Of a stretch of DNA of 64,000 nucleotides, positions 23,629-32,607 are shown piece by piece. Made by a program: the position numbers and the translations under genes. The notes below the pieces were generated by a model. It was not told the DNA's origin, did not search any database, and saw only the letters and a list, made by a program, of their open reading frames with translations. The DNA is from Liriodendron chinense (taxonomy: Eukaryota > Streptophyta > Magnoliopsida > Magnoliales > Magnoliaceae). The stretch's first letter is position 1, and each line of letters opens with the position of its first letter. The stretch spans positions 8,729,344 to 8,793,343 of the forward strand of contig ML058484.1 in the NCBI GenBank assembly GCA_003013855.2, written 5' to 3'.

Positions 23629-26600
23629 ATATGTGTGTGTGTGTGTGTACACAAACATGGGAAATGGTACTATGAGGTCGACCTCTAGGGGTTGTGTGGG
23701 CCCACCGTGACGTGTGTTGGACATCCACGCCATGCATTTGGTGCGTTCCCTCTAGGTTATGGGATATCTAAAAAAATCAGCTGTATACAGAACTCAGGAG
23801 GGTCACACAAAAAAATATGTGAAAACATGCTAAAACATTTAAAAGCACTTGGTGGGGCCCACCTGAGTTTTGGATATGGCTGAAATTTGGTGTGACCCCT
23901 CATCCAAGTGGGCCACACACAATAGATGGGCTGGATGTCTGAACCACATCTTAGTGGACCCCATAAACAATCATGAAGGTTTCAATGGGTAGATAGCCCC
24001 TCTCTCAACTGTTGTCTATGGTGTAGCACACCCAAGTCATGGATTGACCTAATTTTTAAGCTCGACCTCATGGGAAGCTCCCATGAGGTCAACCTCATAG
24101 TGCCATTTCCTCGTATGCGGGCGCGCCCGCACGTATTTAAATTTTATGCAACTTCGATGAATTAAAAAGAGAAAAACAAGGCAAACACACCTCCTAATGC
24201 CTAAATATGATGGGTGGCAAATCCAAAATGAATCTCGATTTGGAAGTTTTAGTTCCCCGTTTGAAATGCATTTTGGATTCCAATTGACAATATTTAGACA
24301 ATGCAGAATTGGGCATCCCATTATAAATAGGTAGGGGTATGGTCGTATGGCACATGCAATGCATGCGGAGAGTAGAAGAGAGAGAGAGAGAACGCAGAGA
24401 GACTCAAGGAAAGGGTGCGGCTAGATGCGTCCAGGCTATGTGTAGGGTTTTGACGGTGGGTTCATCATCATCTAACCCTTATCCCAACTAAGTGGGGTTG
24501 GCACATGCCCTCTTTTTCCGGTGTTGTGACCCACTTGAGCTTTTATATCTCCCTCCTTTTTTGGACTGACATCCTAACATGAGCCTGTACAACAAATGTG
24601 CGGTGTGGATATTATATATTCATCATAGTGGGCTCCACAGAGCCTTTGTTGCACGGACTCCCTTAAGCTACGTCTTTTGTGCAACCTACACATAAAGAAG
24701 AGAAGTGGGTGTAGGCAACTCCTAAAAAGGAGTTGAAATGACAAGAATGCCCTTGGGTTGAAGGCCTACACAAATGAAAAGACAAGGTTTCTTCCCTCTC
24801 CATGACAAATTGAGAGACCAAAAATGTCCAAAAGTTGTTGGCGTTATATATAGTAGAGATAAAGAGAGGGAGGATGGAATACCAAATGATCAAAAGCATC
24901 AGGCGATGAAGAAAGCAAGAGATGGCCAAAGGCTTGAAAAATATCAGTAGAAGCCATAATGGATGTCTTGCACAATGAACTCCTTGGGTTCTTCATAGCT
25001 TTCACCATCACCAACATAACTTTATCCCTGTAACACACATGAATCTCGTTAAGTCTTGTGCCCGTATGTAATCACGTCCATGTTGGCACTTGTAATAAAA
25101 AACATGAAGCAAGCACCAATTGTAGAAAAAGACAATCATAGAAGAAGATTAGATGAGAAAAGGCAAGTGAGTACTCGAGAGAGAATAACATATTTTGTTA
25201 TTAAAAAAAAAAAAAAAAACAAAGAGCAAACCCTTGTAATGCTCCTCCCCTTCCTAGCACAAAGGCCTTCATATATGCACATATAGAAAACCTTATCTAT
25301 TCCTACCTACATATAACCTAAGGAAAACGATCCTAATATGCTAACTTAACCTAAAATAGAAGAAGATAAGATGAGAAAAGGGCAAGTGAGTACTTGAGAA
25401 AGAATAACATATTTTGTTATTAAAAATAACAAAGAGCAAACCCCTTTGTAATGCCCCTCTCCTTCCTAGCACAAAGGCCTTCATCTATATGCACATATAG
25501 AAAATCTTATCTATCCCTACCAACATATAACCTAAGGAAAAAGATCGTAATATGCTAACTTAACCTAAAATATCCTAATATGCTGACTTGACCTAAAATA
25601 GTAATCTTAAAATACCAAAACTTTACAAGCAAGCAACTCCTAATAAACCTAAGCATACATGCTACACGGTTGCTATAAAGATGTGCAACCTTACAGGGAC
25701 ACGCAAGGATCACCCCTTAACTATTCCAAAGTACTACACCATATACTTGTTAAATGGTGTGTATAATATATGGTTGTAATGTGATTTGACGATGATCAAA
25801 CAGTGTGTCCCACCAACTTAGTTGATCTAATAACTCCTCGAGATGCATGCTGGACCACAGTTACATGTTACATAAGAGATCGTTCACATTTGAGAGTTGT
25901 TATAGCTACTTGTAGAGTAGCAATCTAAATCTGACCCCCCTACATGTGACAAACCTGCTTAGTAGGGCCAACATCTCCTTGAGAGGTTGCTGCTCACAAT
26001 TATATGCTACAAAACATACTATTCCTTCTTGAAGTGTCATAGCTACTCCATGAGTAGCCATTCGTCTCCCCCACATGTGCTCACAATTATAAGATACAAA
26101 ACATACTCGACGAGTAGCCATTCGTCTCCCCCACATGTGCTCACAACTATATGCTACAAAACATACTCGACGAGTAGCCATTCGTCTCCCCACATGTGCT
26201 CACAATTATACGCTACAAAACATACTATTCCTTCTTGAAGTGTTGTAGCTACTCCATGAGTAGCCATCCATCTACCCCACACTTGAGATTTGTTATAGCT
26301 ACTTACAGAGTAGCAATTAGAATCCGACTCCCCTACATGTGGCTCACTTGCTTAGTAAGGCTTGCACCTCCTTGAAAGGCTCACCTGCTTAGTAAGGCTA
26401 GCACCTCCTTGAAAGGTTGTTGCTCGCAATTATATACGAGGAAACATACTATTCCTTCTTGAAGTGTTCTAGCTACTCCATGAGCAGCCATCCGTCTCCC
26501 CCACATGTGGCTCACCTGCTTAGTAAGGCTAGCACCTCCTTGAAAGGTTGTTGCTCGCAATTATATGCTATGAAACATACTATTCCTTCTTTTATAGCTA

Positions 26601-28525
26601 CTCCATGAGCTGCCATCCGCCTCCCCCACATATGGCTCACCTGCTTAGTAAGGCTAGCACCTCCTTGAAAGGTTGTTGCTCACAATTATATGCTACAAAA
26701 CATACTATTCCTTCTTGAAGTGTTATAGCTACTCCATGAGCAGCCATCCGTCTCCCCCACATGTAGCTCACCTGCTTAGAAAGGCTAGCACCTCCTTAAA
26801 AGGTTGTTGCTCACAATTATAGGCTACAAAACATACTATTCCTTCGTGAAGTGTTATAGCTACGCCATGAGTAGCCATCCGTCTTGCCCACATGTGGCTT
26901 AACTGCTTAGTAAGGCTAGCACCTCCTTGAAAGGTTGTTGCTCACAATTATATGCTACGAAACATACTATTCCTTCTTTAAGTGTTATAGCTACTCCATG
27001 AGCAGCCATCTGTCTCCCCCACATGTGGCTCACCTACTTAGTAAGGCTATCACCTCCTTGAAAGGTTTTTGCTCGCAATTGTATGCTATGAAACATACAT
27101 TTCCTTCTTGAAGTGTTATAGCCACTCCATGAGCAGCCATCCGTCTCCCCCACATATGGCTCACCTCCTTAGTAAGGCTGGCACCTTCTTGAAAGGTGGT
27201 TGACCACAATTGCACGCTATCTAACGGACTATTTCTTTTTTAGAAATGTTATAGCTACTCCCACAATAGCCATCCAACTTTGACTCCCCCATATGTGACA
27301 ATGCTGCGATAGTGTGCAAGATCTAGTTTACATAGTACGCATACTAACTGTGGACCCTTGATCAATTTTTTCATCCTTCTACTTCTTCATATATGTGAGC
27401 AACTTAATGACATGTGAGTAGAGTAGGATTTAGTAGCCATTAAATTTCTTAGAACATTTAGATGTTTTATCTCTTGAAGGCTTAAGGATGGTGATTGAGG
27501 ACTGATTTTGACCTTTTTCTGAAATAGAGAGGATTGGATGATTTTGCCAAAAACAAGAAAAATGTCTTACAGAATGGGGAGCAGAAGAGAGGAGTGATAA
27601 AGAGCGAATCGACGTGCATCATTTAGTGCCTCGCACACCTTCATCCAATCCTTTGAATCTAATCCGTCCAATAAACCCTATTAATAGAACAACCAAAGTA
27701 TTAGCTAACAAGAAAATAAGAACAAAATAAACTTGAAACAAAGACGCATGAGCAAAATAAACTTAAAAAAGACATCTTCAAAATAAACGTACAAACTCAA
27801 GAGTATTTGTGCTAAATGTTAACGTCTAAGTTAACTACCAAGCAATAAATCTTTCCAAAAGCACACAAGTACAAGATCTCCACACACGACCTGAATTTTG
27901 AGAAATTAGGGTTAGGGTTTTCCTCCCCCTTGCTCTTTATTTATAGAGAAAGAAATGAGACGGTGATCTACAAGCCTATCAAGAAATACATAGACAAACA
28001 AAAAATAAGAGAGAAATTTCCCAAAACCACATAGCTAGGTTTTGGCGGAATTTCAACATTGGGTAGGTTTTGGTAAATATCCAACTCTTTAGTAGGTTTT
28101 AGGCATCACAATCCAAAATGGGCTAGGTAAATTTCCCCAATTTAAAAGCAATTAATTTCTATAAAATTCACAGTTATTCCCCCCAAAAAAACACAAAATC
28201 CAAAGGTTTCATTCTTTCTTTCTTTCTTTCTTTTTGTTTGTTTTTTGGCATTTGAAGCAATCAAACTGAAGTCTGAAAAATCTACAATAATTAGGAAAGG
28301 AGAGAAGGACATTACTTGGATTTTTGCTTCTGGGTCCAGAAGGGGCTTGAGATCCTTGGAAGCAATGTAATCAGGGGTGGGGTCCACAACGGTCGTCGGC
28401 GCCGCGTTTTCGTCGTTCGCACCGGAATCGGGAGGATTTCGGATGGAGGACGGCGTGACCTTTGCGACCTTCTTCGGCCTTTCAGGCGTCGTTGGAAGAG
28501 CGTTGTCGAGAGATCTAAGAGCCAT
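19078..28525 (-). CDS. ARM/HEAT-repeat (TOG-like) protein, five exons, 301 residues
   Basis: My exon model on the minus strand is 28525-28316, 27677-27571, 25027-24883, 20314-20120 and 19326-19078 (906 bases including stop), each with GT-AG borders and consistent phase. The protein starts MALRSLDNALPTTPERPKK; an in-frame ATG at 28540 would add five residues. A disordered, proline-rich N-terminus (about 1-60) is followed by helical repeats: GLDSKDWMKVCEALNDARRF (exon 2), KNPRSSLCKTSIMASTDIF (exon 3), KVRAKAAVSISNCVSNM (exon 4) and LLNDRLPEARESARSI (exon 5). This matches the small plant ARM-repeat family often labelled TOG-array or CLASP-like, as I recall it. Tubulin binding is known for TOG domains generally and is only inferred here. 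Introns 2 and 3 are full of repeats. I am sure of the family and less sure of the function. Confidence 0.88.
20396..20920. repeat. Tandem duplications in intron 3 of the ARM-repeat gene
   Basis: The phrase gcatccggaccgttcatca recurs near 20476 and 20701 as gcatatccgggcc and gcgtatccgggcc. Each is followed by ctgtgaacatgccccaactg and gaggtcaggccaatc. The first two copies are about 80 bp apart. The second and third begin longer units of about 225 bp that both contain gatggccaacatgctacctt. Confidence 0.75.
21656..21697. repeat. (CT)n microsatellite with shared flank
   Basis: About 42 bp of CT, preceded by caaccaaaacctaagcgtct. The identical flank precedes the CT tract at 23588, so the tract belongs to a dispersed repeat. 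Confidence 0.95.
21895..22100. repeat. Three-fold tandem repeat (ttgttgggtactct unit)
   Basis: The words gcttttgttgggtactctct and aactcctccccaaa occur at about 21922 and 21965, and with small changes at about 22050. Two copies of caagctcctc.actgcc precede them. The repeat lies between the arms of the large inverted repeat. Confidence 0.7.
22960..23360. repeat. Foldback-type element in intron 3
   Basis: The left arm has gaagttcctacgcaaggaag, then ggggcccaccatgatgtttg and gagaaatccaccc. Inner arms with agtgggccacacaagaggaa pair with cttgtgatgtagtccacttg further right. The right terminus is incomplete. It is related to the better preserved copy at 54828-55340. Confidence 0.5.
23588..23647. repeat. 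(CT)n and (TG)n compound microsatellite
   Basis: About 38 bp of CT is followed by caatata and a TG run, directly beside the foldback element that starts near 23660. The left flank is shared with the CT tract at 21656. Confidence 0.95.
23660..24110. repeat. Foldback element with GGAAATGGTACTATGAGGT-type ends
   Basis: The left end GGAAATGGTACTATGAGGTC and the inverted right end (aacctcatagtgccatttcc) match over about 26 bp with few differences. A core of gggcccaccgtgacgtgtgt lies inside the left end. Near the right end, catgggaagctcccatg is itself a perfect short palindrome. No clear target duplication was found. Confidence 0.7.
24440..24510 (-). mobile_element. RTE-type LINE 3' tail fragment
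   Basis: The text tcatcatcatctaaccctta followed by tcccaactaagtggggttgg is the reverse complement of the conserved 3' end of plant RTE LINEs, which finish in GATGAT or GTTGTT repeats. Only the tail is recognisable. Confidence 0.5.
25140..25575. repeat. Tandem duplication, two units of about 218 bp, in intron 2
   Basis: Unit one (25140-25357) and unit two (from 25358) both read agaagaagat..agatgagaaa, cacatatagaaaa and tatgctaacttaacctaaaa, with a poly-A run expanded in the first. A short third echo (tcctaatatgctgacttgac) follows at about 25572-25600. Confidence 0.85.
25910..27250. repeat. 131-bp satellite array in intron 2 of the ARM-repeat gene
   Basis: The phrase gcttagtaaggctagcacct recurs at 26388, 26518, 26643, 26774, 26905, 27036 and 27167, giving a period of about 131 bp over roughly seven units. 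At 26030-26230 a shorter sub-repeat of about 62 bp (cacaattatatgctacaaaa, gagtagccattcgtctcccc) occurs. Each unit contains a short palindrome of the type gctactccatgagtagc. ORFs within it are artefacts of the period. Confidence 0.92.
28212..28235. repeat. (TTTC)n microsatellite
   Basis: Short tetranucleotide run within intron 1 of the ARM-repeat gene, about 80 bp from the exon 1 donor. Confidence 0.85.
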
Positions 28526-28625
28526 TTTCCTTTCTTCCATTGCAGAGAGACAGGGAGGGAGGGAGGAAGTCACTGAGAGAGCTTTGTCTGTTTATAGAGC
28601 GGAGGAGAACCCCTTTTAAATTTCA

Positions 28626-29600
28626 GGGATATGATACAGTAGATTAGGAAGAACCGTAGTATGGTAGAGCCATCTCCACACATGACACGTGGCAGATTTT
28701 TTTGTCTATCGGGTCCACCCATGTGATGGAACCAAGATGGATGGATTACATTTTATAAATAAAACACAAGGTACAATCATATCCATTGATTTTTATACAG
28801 TTTATCCCACATCATAGTGGACCGTTAACTATTTTTCTTTTCCACCGTCGTTTTAATGGGCACATAACAGATGGATGGAATATCTAATAGGGATGATATT
28901 TGAGATCTAACCAATCAATGTGATGTATGTGCATATGAGCGGACCTGATTTTCACATTAATTTGCCACGTGTCCTGCAGAGAGATGACTCTATCACATTA
29001 CTTTGCCACGTGTCCTGCAGAGAGAGATGGATCTACCATAGTACGGTTCTTCCTGCTTCACCGTATAATATACCTTTATTCCATTCAAAATTTGAACAAT
29101 CAAAGGGGAGGAAAGTCAGCTTTTGTAACGGCTACTTTGTGTGGGTTGCTAATTCCACACGCGTGTGCTAGCCCTGCCCGCACACAAGCACGCATACGTG
29201 CCGACAAAGAACACGTGTGAAATATCTGAACCTTCCATCAGGTGAAATCCAATGTTTATATCTTCTGTCCTAAAAAAACAGGCTATTTCATCTACTTTGT
29301 GAGCCCAAGAATTAGAAAGAAATGTACGGTTGGGAAATATTGATCTAACCATCAGTTGTACGTTATGGCCCACCTCAGTGAAGAAGCCTCATTTTTAGTC
29401 AGAACATCTAAGAATTACGTGTGCAACCATAAGGAAAGCTCAGATCTCACACTAGCACGTGTCCTGAGTGTGGATGGGAAGAGCTCCCATACGCGTGTGG
29501 ATATAAGATACGTGTGGCCAATATCACTGCAAAGTATACACGTATTTTAAGGCCTGACAATTGGACGCGTATTGCCGGTGATCCCGGTCCCATGAAGGAA
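28626..29600. other. Upstream region of the ARM-repeat gene, no gene seen
   Basis: It contains a short direct repeat (ttgccacgtgtcctgcagag at about 28961 and 29002). Several acgtgt words, which contain the ACGT core of bZIP-type sites, are scattered to 29540. No promoter element can be assigned with confidence. Confidence 0.4.
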
Positions 29601-29607
29601 ATCTGAT

Positions 29608-30117
29608 GGGAGCGAATTAGGTGTTACCCTGGTAACACCTTAGTGGGTGTTACTCCTACCGTGTGGGGCCTACCTTGATGTATTTTTTATATATCCATGC
29701 CGTCCATCTGTTGTTACGTCTAATATTAGTACGCGATCCAAAATTACAAGAAGATCCAAATATCAGGTGGACCATATCAATAGAAATAGTGATGAATAAT
29801 CATTAAAAGCATTTTGCGGGCCACAAAAGTTTTAGATCAAGCTGATCTTTAACTTTTCCCGGATAACCTTCTTGACATTATCAAGAGCTTGGATTGCAAA
29901 TAAACATTACCAAAACCTTATGATGGGCTCTTTGAAAATTTTAATGGTGGGCACTCAATCAGCACTGTTTCCAGTGGTATGGTCCACTTGAGAATTGGAT
30001 TTGTACAATTTTTGGAAGACCATCCTAAAATGGGATGTAGAAACGGATGAACGGCGTGGATATACAAAATACTATACATGTGGGCCACACGGTAGGGGTA
30101 ACACCTAATTCGCTCCC
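29608..30117. repeat. Foldback element with GGGAGCGAATTAGGTGTTACC-type ends
   Basis: This 510-bp element starts GGGAGCGAATTAGGTGTTAC and ends in the inverted copy (gtaacacctaattcgctccc). The inner arms share the window-wide core (gtggggcctaccttgatgta at left, acatgtgggccacacggtag at right). The flanks aaatctgat and aaatcggga match at six of nine positions, so a decayed 9-bp duplication is possible but not shown. Confidence 0.8.
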
Positions 30118-30397
30118 AAATCGGGAATCGGATTGCGTACTGAGTTACTCAGTTGGCTTTAATGGTACAAATAAAATGGCCCTGAGGCTGATCATCATGC
30201 GGGCCCACATGCAAATAATTGGACAATCGAAGCAATAAATTCTCTTTGTGCTAGTTTGAATGGCCTACGATACAATGATCACGTTTAAAACAAATAAATA
30301 AATAAAAAATACGACTTAAAGACTCGAGTCATTGGATCTCTAGTCCCCACGTGTGGACTCCATTTGACCACATGAGTGGGCCCACATGGCCACAGGT

Positions 30398-30429
<32 letters not shown>

Positions 30430-30430
30430 T
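30398..30430. repeat. (GA)n microsatellite
   Basis: About 33 bp of nearly pure GA, with one cag interruption. Confidence 0.93.
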
Positions 30431-30715
30431 GGAAGCCTCTCTTGAAGAATCCAGGAAAAAAATAATTCCTAACAGAAAATCCCAACATCAGATTGGTCGA
30501 ACAGTCCTAACCTATTCTTCAAATAACCGTCCAATAAACATATGCTAATCCAATGGCCAGAAAATAAATAAATGTAGTTTTTGGTTCATGATACATCTAC
30601 AATATGACCCATAATTCAATTAGTTTTAGTTTGCCATGTATGAAATTTCTAAGTACCCATGTATGATTCATCAGACATTGCCAAACACAATCAACCCAAG
30701 TGGACAAAATCCCAA

Positions 30716-31018
30716 TTACAAACATTGATGATAAGGATGAAGCCTTACAAAAACCAGGCATCGCAAGGCAACCCAAACAGAAAAATGCAGCCAAGTTAGT
30801 AATGCCAAACAGGAGAGTACGCAGGTGATACCCAGAGAGATTACAGGACGATAGGAATTTAATTCCTGTTCAAGATGCGAAACAATGCTTGATTTGGCTG
30901 AAGGTTCTAAATCTTGAATATCTGTTTCTAGTGCTGAGTGCCGATGATGGAGACTTCGTAAGAGGCAAATCAAGTAAGCATGGCTGCAGTACCTTTGGCG
31001 ATCAAATGCAGCTGCCAT
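30716..31018 (-). other. Possible unrecognised coding exon (hypothetical)
   Basis: An open frame of 100 residues begins MAAAFDRQRYCSHAYLICLL and continues with a hydrophilic middle (ALETDIQDLEPSAKSS). It ends in a hydrophobic stretch (ISLGITCVLSCLALLTWLHF) that could be a membrane segment or intron read-through after a GT in ISLG. Composition looks more gene-like than its neighbours, but I recognise no family and no partner exon. It may be a gene fragment or chance. Confidence 0.25.
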
Positions 31019-31061
31019 AAGAAAGAAGAATGGTTTTTAGTGCCCATTTTGGAGCTTTCTG

Positions 31062-31103
31062 CGCCCCCGCCCCCCCCACAAAAAAAAAAAAAAAAAAAAA
31101 AAA
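31062..31103. repeat. C-run followed by poly-A run
   Basis: A ccccgccccccccac stretch followed by more than 20 A residues abuts the MITE starting at 31112. It may be a degenerate retrotransposed tail, but no source element is recognised. Confidence 0.6.
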
Positions 31104-31111
31104 TCCAGTAA

Positions 31112-31451
31112 GGCTTGGTTTGGATGCCTGTAACTTTCATTAGTTGTGAAGGGTTCTATAGGTAACTCACAGTATTTGGACAGGAAATTTCACTTGCGAG
31201 TTGTTCTATAGGTACTGTGTTAACTCACAGTATTTGGAAAGGAAATTTCACTTGCGAGTAACAGCTTTTCAGATTTCACTTGCCTCTCTCTCTCTCTCTG
31301 CAGGTTACCCAAACAAGAAAAACTGATTACCTATAAGTACTACGCAACTTGCAGCCAAACAAGACAACATGTAAATAATTTACACCTGAAAACTCATTTC
31401 AAGTGTAAGTTTTCTTTTACAACTTAAAAAGTTCAAGCATCCAACCGATCC
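31112..31451. mobile_element. PIF/Harbinger (Tourist-like) MITE
   Basis: A 340-bp element with ends GGCTTGGTTTGGATGC and GCATCCAACCGATCC is flanked by TAA at 31109-31111 and 31452-31454. It contains a direct duplication of about 55-60 bp (actcacagtatttgga, aaatttcacttgcgag at 31160-31260). Confidence 0.75.
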
Positions 31452-31454
31452 TAA

Positions 31455-32607
31455 GCGCATAGCATATAGCATTCACAGCCATGCACCTTCTATGATTAGT
31501 CGTCCTTGATTAATCGCTCAGGCCATTATGGAAACCAGAGGTTGAAAGCCAATAGGAAGATCCTTGTCTGCCGCTGCAAGGGGGAGGGATTGGAGATGAG
31601 CTTTGGGCCTAAGACAAAGATGGCCCTCAATCAGATGTCTTCCAGGATATTATGGAGAAAGAGACTTTTGGGAGCAGATTTGTTGCTGAAAACTGGGTTA
31701 TTTTTCTTTAGTTATTTGCTTTTGTTTTATTGCATAAATAAAAGAATGGACTTAAAACACGTGAGAGCTGATTGTGTGGACAATTTATTATCAGTCAATT
31801 ACATTTGCATTAGGGTTTGAGGTTTTATTTTCAAGGCTATATAAGCCCCTTCGGTGTTTAACTCTCCTCTCATTATGTTATGAAGAATAATTTGGAGAAA
31901 AGAAAAGAAAAGAAAAAAACATTATTTCTTAGCATCTGTTGCCATTGATCTAAACATGTTTTTATCTATTATCTCCTCTTTTTCCCCCCTCGAGAGAGTT
32001 TATCTTCAAAATTTCACAAATCTAGAATTGCCTAGATTTCAATTCAGTTCTGCACTGCACGGTCCAGCCCATAGAGGCGATTGCACTTGGAATTCCTCTC
32101 CGAAAAAGCCTCTGCCCATTCCATCTCTCCAAGGACATCCTTACATCAAAAACACCATCGCAATGCAAGACGCGCACATGACTTCAACGGCACGAGCTCT
32201 TTCCAATCATGCTTCAAGTGGCATTCGTTGAATGGAGTTTCTCTCTCATAACAGCAGCATATTCCATTGTTTGAGTGAGAACATCTTTCTTCAGGCAACT
32301 CCATTTGAGCTAATGCGTGAAAATTTCACTTCCCCGTTGCTTATTCTTCTTCTTCTTCTTCTTCTTCTTGGTATTTATCATAGCTTCATGTGCACTTGCT
32401 GAATGGCATCTCTTCAACAAAAGAAGCATATTCTTTTACCCTCGAAATCTTTCTTGGAGTCACTCTGCTTGAGTTAAGACGTGAAAATTTCACCTTCCCC
32501 CACCTGGGTTTTTCTATGCTCTTTTCAAAAGATGCAATTTCAGTTTCCCCAACTCCCCGCCTTATAGAGAGATTGAAATAGCAACAACATTGGATTCATG
32601 CCTCCAT
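31455..32607. other. Intergenic stretch 3' of the PPR gene
   Basis: No gene is supported. There is an imperfect duplication: gcattcgttgaatggagttt... near 32221 and ttgctgaatggcatctcttc near 32396, both followed by tgaaaatttcac words at about 32318 and 32484. A short (TTC)n run lies at about 32345-32370. Confidence 0.45.

Noticed and set aside
25910..27250. Regular repeat array considered as a CRISPR array
   Set aside because: The period is about 131 bp with no unique spacers and the context is a plant intron, so it is a satellite. Its ORFs repeat with the same period.
28316..28619. Two plus-strand ORFs
   Set aside because: They are antisense to exon 1 of the ARM-repeat gene, which joins in phase to four further exons of the same family.
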